From Prolixibacteraceae bacterium (GTDB lineage: Bacteria; Bacteroidota; Bacteroidia; Bacteroidales; Prolixibacteraceae), in contig JAFGDX010000325.1 of the NCBI GenBank assembly GCA_016931875.1, forward strand, positions 1 through 9,048: 9,048 nt of DNA, in the 5' to 3' direction. Under the pieces are notes generated by a model that was not told where the DNA came from, made no database searches, and worked only from the letters and a program-made list of their open reading frames with translations. This document shows, in pieces, positions 1 through 6,897 of the stretch. Made by a program: the position numbers and the translations under genes. The stretch's first letter is position 1; each line of letters begins with the position of its first letter.

Positions 1-335
1 AAATTTTCAAACATAAAACTTAATGCCGAGGCAGTGTAAGCCATGGTGTCGGTTCCGTGCAAAATGACAAACCCATCAAATAAATTGTAATTTTTTTGAA
101 TGGTTCGGGCAATTTTTATCCAAACGGCCGGGTTCATGTTGGACGAATCGAGAACCGGATTCAGAACAACGGTTTTGATGTTGTAGTTGAATTTGCTTAG
201 CTCCGGGACTTCATCCGTAATTTTATCAAATTTTACTGGAGCAAGCGTTCCTGTTTGCGGATGCTGAACCATGCCGATTGTGCCACCGGTGTAGATAATT
301 AGTATTGAAGCTTTTCGATTTTTATCGTGATTCAT
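1..335 (-). CDS. ansA: Type I L-asparaginase, N-terminal part (runs off the left edge)
   Basis: Asparaginase hydrolyses L-asparagine to aspartate and ammonia; type I enzymes are usually cytoplasmic. Only the first 111 codons are present, and the frame is open to base 1. Two signatures of the family are visible: TGGTIGM at residues 16-22, carrying the first catalytic threonine (T19), and HGTDTM at residues 93-98, carrying the second catalytic threonine and its aspartate. A DSSNM stretch at 63-67 also fits the family. The start is the ATG at 335-333, thirty bases after the tatD stop, with no promoter-like site in the gap, so it is probably co-transcribed with tatD. No signal peptide is seen, which favours the cytoplasmic type I form over the periplasmic type II form. 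The family call is secure; the gene symbol is by homology to E. coli ansA. Confidence 0.9.
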   Translation of the reverse strand, partial: MNHDKNRKASILIIYTGGTIGMVQHPQTGTLAPVKFDKITDEVPELSKFNYNIKTVVLNPVLDSSNMNPAVWIKIARTIQKNYNLFDGFVILHGTDTMAYTASALSFMFEN

Positions 336-365
336 TAAAACAGGTTGAAATGTAAATGCAATTTA

Positions 366-1130
366 TCAAATTCCAAATAAACTTCGTGCATTTAAAGTCG
401 TTATTTCAGCAACTTTTTCAACCGGGACATTATAAATTTCGGCAACTTTCTGGGCCACATATACCAAATATGCACTTTCGTTTCTTCGCCCTCTTTTGGG
501 AACCGGCGCCAGATAGGGTGAATCGGTTTCGAGCACCATGTTTGACAAATCGAAATTGGGAATTACTTCATTTAAAGTACTGTTTTTAAAAGTTACAACG
601 CCTCCTATTCCGAGTAAAAAACCCAAATCGATTATTTTCCGGGCCTCTTCAACGCTCCCTGAAAAACAGTGAAATATACCTTTTAAGCGTCCGTCCTGTT
701 CTTCTTTCACAATTTTATAAATCTCTTTGAATGAATTTCTTACATGAATTACAATCGGTAGATTTCTATTTTTTGCCAATTTTATCTGAACTCTGAATGC
801 ATCTTCCTGCTGTTTCAATAATGCCTGCGACCAATACAAATCAATCCCAATTTCGCCAACCCCGTAAAATTTATGCTTTTCAAACCAGTATTCAACTGCT
901 TCCAGTTCCTGCTTGTAATCTTCATCAACCGAAGTAGGGTGCAGCCCCATTAAAGGATAACACAAATGCGGATAGGAATTGGATACGTCGATAAGATGTT
1001 TGGCAGTACCGGAATCAATATTGGGAAGAATAATTTTCTTTACATTATTATTGTAGGCATTTTGAATCACATCGTCAAAGTCATGTGAAAAATCTTCAGT
1101 ATAAATGTGAGAGTGTGTATCAATTAGCAT
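366..1130 (-). CDS. tatD: TatD family metal-dependent DNase / hydrolase
   Basis: This is a 254-residue TatD-type amidohydrolase-fold enzyme. Characterised members are metal-dependent 3'-5' exonucleases acting on DNA or RNA; despite the name they are not needed for Tat export. All expected metal ligands are present: H6 and H8 in DTHSH, E93 in GEIGID, H129 in VIHVR, H154 in FHCFSG and D203 in ETDSPYLAP. Length is normal for the family. The reading frame extends 16 codons further upstream to an ATG at 1178, but the start at 1130 is preferred because the family begins within a few residues of the DTHSH motif and because a promoter-like site and an inverted repeat lie in the extension. It is followed after 30 bases by the asparaginase gene. 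The exact substrate cannot be read from the sequence. Confidence 0.93.
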   Translation of the reverse strand: MLIDTHSHIYTEDFSHDFDDVIQNAYNNNVKKIILPNIDSGTAKHLIDVSNSYPHLCYPLMGLHPTSVDEDYKQELEAVEYWFEKHKFYGVGEIGIDLYWSQALLKQQEDAFRVQIKLAKNRNLPIVIHVRNSFKEIYKIVKEEQDGRLKGIFHCFSGSVEEARKIIDLGFLLGIGGVVTFKNSTLNEVIPNFDLSNMVLETDSPYLAPVPKRGRRNESAYLVYVAQKVAEIYNVPVEKVAEITTLNARSLFGI

Positions 1131-1145
1131 AAAATAAAATTTCGA

Positions 1146-1178
1146 CGAAGATATAAAGAGTTTTATCCTGAAACACAA
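1146..1178 (-). promoter_or_regulatory. Possible tatD-asparaginase promoter
   Basis: On the minus strand there is TTG at 1178-1176, a 22-base spacer, then TATCTTCG at 1153-1146, which matches the Bacteroidota -7 consensus TAnnTTTG at all but one base. The -7-like box ends 15 bases before the tatD ATG. The 22-base spacer equals that of the better kdsB promoter. One arm of the nearby inverted repeat falls between the two boxes. The match is imperfect, so this is a suggestion only; tatD could also be read through from gdhA. Confidence 0.35.
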
Positions 1179-1224
1179 GTTCTATTTTACCAATAGATTA
1201 AATTTTACTGTATTTCAGGATAAA
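1162..1224. repeat. Nested inverted repeat between gdhA and tatD
   Basis: A perfect 12-base inverted repeat has arms TTTATCCTGAAA at 1162-1173 and TTTCAGGATAAA at 1213-1224. Inside its 39-base spacer is a second perfect pair, TCTATT at 1181-1186 and AATAGA at 1192-1197, with a 5-base loop. No run of T follows the structure on either strand, so it is not a standard intrinsic terminator. It may be an operator for tatD, or an RNA structure in the gdhA-tatD interval. Confidence 0.7.
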
Positions 1225-1251
1225 TTAATATTGGGCCGCTTGAAAATGTAT

Positions 1252-2586
1252 TTACACGATTCCGTGAGCCAGCATTGCCTCCGCAACTTTTACAAATCCG
1301 CCAACATTGGCGCCTTTTACATAATCAACTGATTTTCCATTACTTCCGTAATGAACACAAGTTTCATGGATGTTGCTCATAATCACTTTCAGACGGGCAT
1401 CAACTTCTTCGCGCGGCCAGTTAATGCGCATGCTGTTTTGCGACATTTCCAGTCCCGAAACAGCAACTCCCCCAGCGTTTACTGCCTTTCCCGGTGCATA
1501 ATCAATATGCCCGCCCAAAAAGTCAACTGCTTCGGCAGTACATCCCATATTTGATGTTTCAGCGAGCATTTTGCACCCGTTTTTGACCAGGATTTTTGCA
1601 TCTTCCAAGTCCACTTCATTTTCTGTTGCACACGGCATTGCCAAATCAACCGGCACTTCCCAGGGACGTCTTCCGGCAAAAAACTGACCACCAAATTCAT
1701 TCACATAAGGTTCAACAATGTCGTTGTTGGAAGCGCGAAGCTCAAGTAAATAGTCCACCTTATCTCCCGAAATTCCTTCCGGATCATAAACATAACCATC
1801 GGGACCCGAAATAGTAACCACTTTCCCTCCCAACTCATTTATTTTCGTAATAGCTCCCCAGGCCACATTTCCAAAACCTGATACCGAGATAATTTTCCCT
1901 TCAATGTCTTCCCCAATACGGTGAAACATGTGCTGTGCGAAGTAAACAGCACCAAACCCGGTGGCTTCCGGGCGAATCAAACTTCCGCCCCAGGCAAGGC
2001 CTTTTCCGGTGAGAACACCGGTAAATTCGTTTTTTAGCCGTTTGTACTGCCCGAAAAGATAACCAATTTCGCGGCCGCCAACACCAATATCGCCGGCTGG
2101 AACATCGGTATTGGGCCCAATGTGGCGATACAACTCGGTCATAAAACTCTGGCAGAAACGCATTATTTCACCATCGGTTTTTCCTTTTGGGCTAAAATCG
2201 GAGCCGCCTTTTCCGCCTCCCATTGGAAGTGTAGTCAAACTATTTTTAAAAGTCTGTTCAAAACCCAGAAATTTCAGAATACTGAGTGTTACACTGGAGT
2301 GAAACCGAAGCCCGCCTTTGTAGGGCCCGAGTGCCGAATTAAATTCAATCCGGTAGCCGCGGTTAATCTGTACTTCACCGCGGTCGTCGACCCATGGCAC
2401 ACGAAACATAATAACCCGCTCGGGTTCAACCATTCGTTCCAGAATTTTGGCTTTCTGATACCTGGGGTTTTTTTCATAAAATTCCCACACTGAACCAATT
2501 ACTTCTTCCACTGCCTGGTGAAATTCTTTTTCACCCGGGGTTCTTTTTTCCAAATCAGCAATAAATTCATTTATATCTGTTTTCAT
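1252..2586 (-). CDS. gdhA: Glutamate dehydrogenase, hexameric bacterial type
   Basis: This cytoplasmic enzyme interconverts glutamate and 2-oxoglutarate plus ammonia, linking carbon and nitrogen metabolism. The 444-residue length is normal for the small hexameric class. Substrate and catalytic residues are present: K90 in PYKGGLRF, Q111 and K114 in EQTFKNS, and K126 in LPMGGGKGG, matching K92, Q113, K116 and K128 of the E. coli enzyme with a shift of two. The nucleotide-binding fold carries SGFGNVAWGA, and the second strand ends in SGPDGYVYD. That P-D pair resembles the NAD-dependent clostridial enzyme more than the SDS-type motif of E. coli GdhA, so NAD(H) or dual cofactor use is inferred. 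The frame extends 29 codons upstream to an ATG at 2673, giving a hydrophobic stretch unlike the family; the start at 2586 fits the family start. No perfect promoter was found upstream. Confidence 0.95.
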   Translation of the reverse strand: MKTDINEFIADLEKRTPGEKEFHQAVEEVIGSVWEFYEKNPRYQKAKILERMVEPERVIMFRVPWVDDRGEVQINRGYRIEFNSALGPYKGGLRFHSSVTLSILKFLGFEQTFKNSLTTLPMGGGKGGSDFSPKGKTDGEIMRFCQSFMTELYRHIGPNTDVPAGDIGVGGREIGYLFGQYKRLKNEFTGVLTGKGLAWGGSLIRPEATGFGAVYFAQHMFHRIGEDIEGKIISVSGFGNVAWGAITKINELGGKVVTISGPDGYVYDPEGISGDKVDYLLELRASNNDIVEPYVNEFGGQFFAGRRPWEVPVDLAMPCATENEVDLEDAKILVKNGCKMLAETSNMGCTAEAVDFLGGHIDYAPGKAVNAGGVAVSGLEMSQNSMRINWPREEVDARLKVIMSNIHETCVHYGSNGKSVDYVKGANVGGFVKVAEAMLAHGIV

Positions 2587-2726
2587 TTCTTTATTTATTT
2601 TGAAATAATGAGTAAAGGTAGAAATCAAAAAAAACAAAAAACAGAAAACACCAAAATATTCATCAATAATCAAATTACTGCATATCAGGGTTTTACATTT
2701 TTAAAAAAGATGTTAAAAAGCAGTCT

Positions 2727-2740
2727 CTGACAATCGTCAG
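2727..2740. repeat. Small inverted repeat upstream of gdhA
   Basis: CTGAC at 2727-2731 and GTCAG at 2736-2740 form a perfect 5-base stem with a 4-base loop, followed on the plus strand by five T. It lies just downstream of the groL terminator and about 140 bases before the gdhA start. It could be a weak terminator-like hairpin or a protein site; the stem is too short to decide. Confidence 0.35.
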
Positions 2741-2753
2741 TTTTTAGAAACGC

Positions 2754-2790
2754 AAAAAAAGCCCTTCCCTAAACAGAGAAGAGCTTTTTT
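2754..2790 (-). terminator. Intrinsic terminator behind groL
   Basis: An inverted repeat pairs 2755-2767 with 2778-2790: AAAAAAGC with GCTTTTTT, then one mismatch (2763 against 2782), then CTTC with GAAG, closing a ten-base loop. On the minus strand the hairpin ends in a run of seven T at 2760-2754. It starts 23 bases after the groL stop codon. The A and T tracts flank it on both sides, so it could stop transcription in both directions, but no plus-strand gene reads into it. Confidence 0.85.
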
Positions 2791-2813
2791 AATTCTATTA
2801 TGAGTTTCTGTTA

Positions 2814-4756
<1,943 letters not shown>

Positions 4757-4815
4757 AGTTGTTTAGTTTTATACATTAAACATTTATAATTTTTCAAAAA
4801 TCGACACCCACCATT

Positions 4816-4832
4816 ATCATATTTTGTGCCAA
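4816..4832 (-). promoter_or_regulatory. Possible sigma-54-type -24/-12 promoter of groESL
   Basis: On the minus strand the sequence TTGGCAC at 4832-4826 matches the -24 element of sigma-54 promoters (YTGGCAC) exactly. At the correct spacing the -12 region reads ATGAT (4820-4816) where TTGCW is expected; its G is present but the usual C is A. If used, transcription would begin near 4805, leaving a leader of about 49 bases. No perfect TAnnTTTG box was found in front of groES. The defect at -12 keeps confidence low. Confidence 0.35.
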
Positions 4833-4923
4833 GCACCCGGAATGGTTGGTTTTAGTGGAAATCAAGACAAAATTGCATCTAAAAAATTCACCGCTGCAAC
4901 AAACTCAGGCATAAAACACATGG

Positions 4924-4969
4924 TGTCAGGAAATTAAGACAAATGACAAAACTTCTGTCATGCTGACAG
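4924..4969. promoter_or_regulatory. Cluster of four TGACA/TGTCA half-sites upstream of groES
   Basis: Two inverted pairs sit within 46 bases: TGTCA 4924-4928 with TGACA 4944-4948 (15-base spacer), and the palindrome CTGTCA-tgc-TGACAG at 4955-4969. Relative to the start predicted from the -24/-12-like site they lie roughly 120-165 bases upstream, a usual distance for enhancer sites of sigma-54 activators. The repeats are seen directly; the regulatory role is inferred. Confidence 0.45.
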
Positions 4970-4971
4970 CA

Positions 4972-5092
4972 GGGAGAAAGTTTGCAGTCACAGTTTTCAG
5001 TTTTCAGAATTAAAAAGAGGGAGAAAGTTTGCAGTCACAGTTTTCAGTTCTCAGAATTAAGAATGGAAGGAAGTTTGCAGTCGCAGTTGTCG
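4972..5092. repeat. Tandem repeat, about 47 bases, two and a half copies
   Basis: Copy one is 4972-5018, copy two 5019 to about 5065, and a partial third copy covers about 5066-5092. The first 39 bases of copies one and two differ at a single base (TTTT against TTCT). Each copy starts with GGGAGAAAG or a variant and contains GTTTGCAGTCACAG or a close variant; copies one and two also hold a short 7-base internal repeat, CAGTTTTCAGTTTTCAG. The third copy is diverged (GTCGCAG). It lies in the gap between the secG terminator and the groES control region. An open frame runs through it, but its content is repeat-derived and is not called as a gene. Confidence 0.85.
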
Positions 5093-5111
5093 TCACTGGT
5101 TGTTCGGAAAG

Positions 5112-5151
5112 GTTTGAAGGTTTGGAAGTTTGAATATTTGAAAGTTTGCAG
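5112..5151. repeat. Five tandem 8-base repeats (consensus GTTTGAAR)
   Basis: Five contiguous units are read in exact 8-base register: GTTTGAAG, GTTTGGAA, GTTTGAAT, ATTTGAAA, GTTTGCAG; a sixth (GTTTATCC) is half degraded. The last full unit, GTTTGCAG, is also the core of the 47-base repeat beside it and occurs again at 5211-5218, so the two repeat families look related. Confidence 0.75.
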
Positions 5152-5156
5152 GTTTA

Positions 5157-5208
5157 TCCAAAGGACTCCTTTTGGAGAATGTTCGAATATTTCAAACAAC
5201 TTCGAACA
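5157..5208. repeat. Two adjacent inverted repeats in the secG-groES gap
   Basis: The first is TCCAAAGGA at 5157-5165 and TCCTTTTGGA at 5167-5176, complementary except for one extra T. The second is a perfect 8-base pair, TGTTCGAA at 5180-5187 and TTCGAACA at 5201-5208, with a 13-base spacer. Neither is followed by a T run. Their role is unknown; they may belong to the same non-coding repeat island as the tandem repeats to their left. Confidence 0.6.
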
Positions 5209-5311
5209 AGGTTTGCAGGTTAAGTTTCCAACATTGAATGCTCAATCTTCAATCGTGGAAAGGTTAGTAGCCTGAAACTAAAAGTAGTCGGTTGCAGTGT
5301 CCGGTTCTCAG

Positions 5312-5353
5312 AAAAAAAAGAGCCGCTTCCCTTTCGAAAAGCGGCTCTTTTTA
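5312..5353 (-). terminator. Strong intrinsic terminator behind secG
   Basis: A perfect 14-base stem pairs 5315-5328 with 5339-5352; its GC-rich part is GAGCCGCTT with AAGCGGCTC, closing a ten-base loop. On the minus strand the hairpin ends in eight T. It begins 21 bases after the secG stop codon and closes the four-gene run that starts with the sigma-54 activator, so groESL has to have its own promoter or depend on read-through. T runs on both sides make it potentially bidirectional. Confidence 0.93.
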
Positions 5354-5373
5354 TATTGTATATCTCAAAAACT

Positions 5374-5751
5374 CTATTGTTGTCCGTTGTCGTCTCCGCC
5401 AGCCGGAGTTTCAGTGTTCTGCTGGTTTGTAGTTGCCGGAGGTGTAGTCGGGAAACTGGGTACCTGGGTTGGGTCAACCGTATTTTCAATCTGGTCGCGC
5501 ACCATCGATTCGTTTACACCGGCCTGCTGGCGTGGAATAAATGCCGAGCCCAAAACCGACAAAACCAAAAGTGCACCTGCCAAAACCCATGTTCCCTTTT
5601 CAAGAAAATCGGTGGTTTTGCGAACACCCATTACCTGGTTCGACGATTGAAAGTTACTTGCCAAACCGCCGCCTTTTGAGTTCTGTACCAGTACGATAAG
5701 AACTAAAAGGATACAAACGATAAATATTAAAACGGTTATTAATGTGTACAT
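5374..5751 (-). CDS. secG: Preprotein translocase subunit SecG
   Basis: SecG is the small accessory subunit of the SecYEG channel in the inner membrane and aids protein export driven by SecA. The 125-residue protein shows the family plan: a first membrane segment at about 3-22, the conserved loop VQNSKGGGLASNF with GVRKTTDFLEK at about 22-52, and a second membrane segment at about 54-71. A tail of about 50 residues follows, rich in Pro, Thr, Gln and Asn (TTPPATTNQQN) and ending GGDDNGQQ; it is absent from the short core family and probably disordered. Only 10 bases separate it from the TPR gene upstream, and a strong terminator lies just downstream, so it is the last gene of the operon. Confidence 0.93.
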   Translation of the reverse strand: MYTLITVLIFIVCILLVLIVLVQNSKGGGLASNFQSSNQVMGVRKTTDFLEKGTWVLAGALLVLSVLGSAFIPRQQAGVNESMVRDQIENTVDPTQVPSFPTTPPATTNQQNTETPAGGDDNGQQ

Positions 5752-5761
5752 TTTTCGTTTA

Positions 5762-6364
5762 TTAAATGTTCTTTACTTTTTCAATTTCTTCAATTCGGCT
5801 TGCAAAGTAAACACTTTTTTCCGGATATTTCAAACTTAATTTTCGGAAAGCATGCAGCGCCTTGTCATATTTTTTTTGCTGAAAATAAATGCCTGCCAGT
5901 GTTTCGGTAACTATCTCATCATCTTCCTCAACCGATTTTTTTATCACCTCGTTTTCAGCCCGCTCCAGGTTGTTTTCCGCTTCAGGGTTTCGGGATATTT
6001 TCCCCACGTCGGAAGATAAGAATTTATCGATCAATGCGTTTTTCGATGGGTTTTCTTCGCTGTATTCCAAATTAAATACCGGCAAATTTTCCGTTTCAGC
6101 CTGGATTTCCCTTTTATCGTCAACCAACTCGTGCCTGGTATTCAAAAACCTGTACAACCTTTTCCGGTCGGGAACCGAAACAGCTACCCTTTTTAGCACA
6201 GTTTCGAACTCAGGACTTGATGTTTCCTTTAAATTTTTCAGATACACAATTTGCGCCACCTGAAAATAGGGAAATTCGCCGGCAACCTTTTTTAACTCCT
6301 TTGTATTTTCAACGGAAAGTGCTGTTTTGTGATTTACTATGTCAAAAAATTCTTCTTTCTGCAT
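5762..6364 (-). CDS. TPR-containing protein of unknown function
   Basis: This 200-residue protein has no recognisable enzyme motif. Near the C-terminus one tetratricopeptide-like unit is visible at about residues 154-185 (LAGIYFQQKKYDKALHAFRKLSLKYP), a helix-turn-helix fold that usually binds other proteins. Residues 1-80 are helical and basic, with FPYFQVAQIVYLKNLK at 31-46; the middle (about 85-150) is acidic and probably flexible. There is no signal peptide or membrane segment, so it is probably cytoplasmic. It starts 2 bases after the lptE stop and ends 10 bases before secG, so it is firmly part of this operon. Such a protein in this position is, as I recall, common in Bacteroidota. A partner in envelope assembly or export is conceivable but unproven. 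Confidence 0.85.
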   Translation of the reverse strand: MQKEEFFDIVNHKTALSVENTKELKKVAGEFPYFQVAQIVYLKNLKETSSPEFETVLKRVAVSVPDRKRLYRFLNTRHELVDDKREIQAETENLPVFNLEYSEENPSKNALIDKFLSSDVGKISRNPEAENNLERAENEVIKKSVEEDDEIVTETLAGIYFQQKKYDKALHAFRKLSLKYPEKSVYFASRIEEIEKVKNI

Positions 6365-6366
6365 TT

Positions 6367-6897
6367 TTACCAGTTGGCCACGGTTGCATTAAAAATATCT
6401 TCCAGCAGTTTTTGAACAATCTCGGGCACCAACCCATCTTCCACGTCGCTTAAACTGCTGGTACTATCAAAATCTTCGTACGCTGTAAACGACTGCTCAA
6501 AACTTTGGTCGGGATTAACACTGTTGGTATATTTTACCCGAACAGTAATGGTAAGCCGGTTTTGAGCGGCCATGTCGTCTTTCTGAATCGACATTGGCCT
6601 GACATCGTAGTTCTCTATCTGTCCTTCAAAAATCAAATCGCCGTTGTCCTGCACTTCATTCAGCGAAGTCTGGCGCTGCAATTTATCTCTTAAATCTTCG
6701 GTAAACGACTGGCTCAGATTTGGGTTTACCAGGCGTGCCCGGTTGGGAAAATAGTAAACCGTGTATGTTTTTATTTCGGGCGACAGGTTGACCCCTGTAA
6801 ACGAATAGTTAATTTTACAGCCGGTTAGTAAAATAACCAAAGCAAAAACCAGCATAGTCAGCCGGTTCAATTTTCCCAAGTTGTTACATCTACCCAT
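6367..6897 (-). CDS. lptE: LptE-family outer-membrane lipoprotein (LPS assembly)
   Basis: LptE is a lipoprotein that sits inside the LptD barrel and helps insert lipopolysaccharide into the outer leaflet of the outer membrane. The 176-residue product begins with a lipoprotein signal: basic residues up to R12, a hydrophobic stretch at 15-24, and lipobox LLTGC with the lipid-bearing cysteine at C27. The mature part opens with YSFTGVNLSPEIKTYTVYYFPNRA, typical of the Bacteroidota LptE family, and contains GDLIFEGQIENYDVRPMSIQ. The ATG at 6897 overlaps the end of the activator gene by 8 bases, which suggests translational coupling; an internal ATG at 6855 would leave almost no basic segment before the hydrophobic core. 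It is followed 2 bases later by the TPR gene. The family is distant from E. coli LptE, so the name rests on family resemblance. Confidence 0.85.
   Translation of the reverse strand: MGRCNNLGKLNRLTMLVFALVILLTGCKINYSFTGVNLSPEIKTYTVYYFPNRARLVNPNLSQSFTEDLRDKLQRQTSLNEVQDNGDLIFEGQIENYDVRPMSIQKDDMAAQNRLTITVRVKYTNSVNPDQSFEQSFTAYEDFDSTSSLSDVEDGLVPEIVQKLLEDIFNATVANW

Noticed and set aside
1131..1178. 16-codon N-terminal extension of TatD
   Set aside because: It lies over the putative promoter and part of an inverted repeat, and the family begins at the DTHSH motif.
2587..2673. 29-codon N-terminal extension of glutamate dehydrogenase with a hydrophobic, membrane-like stretch
   Set aside because: The enzyme is cytoplasmic, the family starts at the internal methionine, and the extension comes from an A/T-rich leader.
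4757..4980. CIRCE element (HrcA operator) upstream of groES
   Set aside because: I looked for the TTAGCACTC/GAGTGCTAA pair on both strands and did not find it.
4972..5151. CRISPR array
   Set aside because: The repeats are directly adjacent or decayed, with no unique spacers of constant length, and there are no cas genes in the window.
4982..5275. 97-codon open frame on the plus strand through the repeat island
   Set aside because: Its first third is the translated 47-base repeat, the rest covers the 8-base repeats and palindromes, and it matches no family I recognise. The open frame is a by-product of the repeats.
5220..5489. 89-codon minus-strand open frame overlapping the end of secG and its terminator
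   Set aside because: It runs through a strong terminator hairpin and overlaps secG in another frame with no family features.
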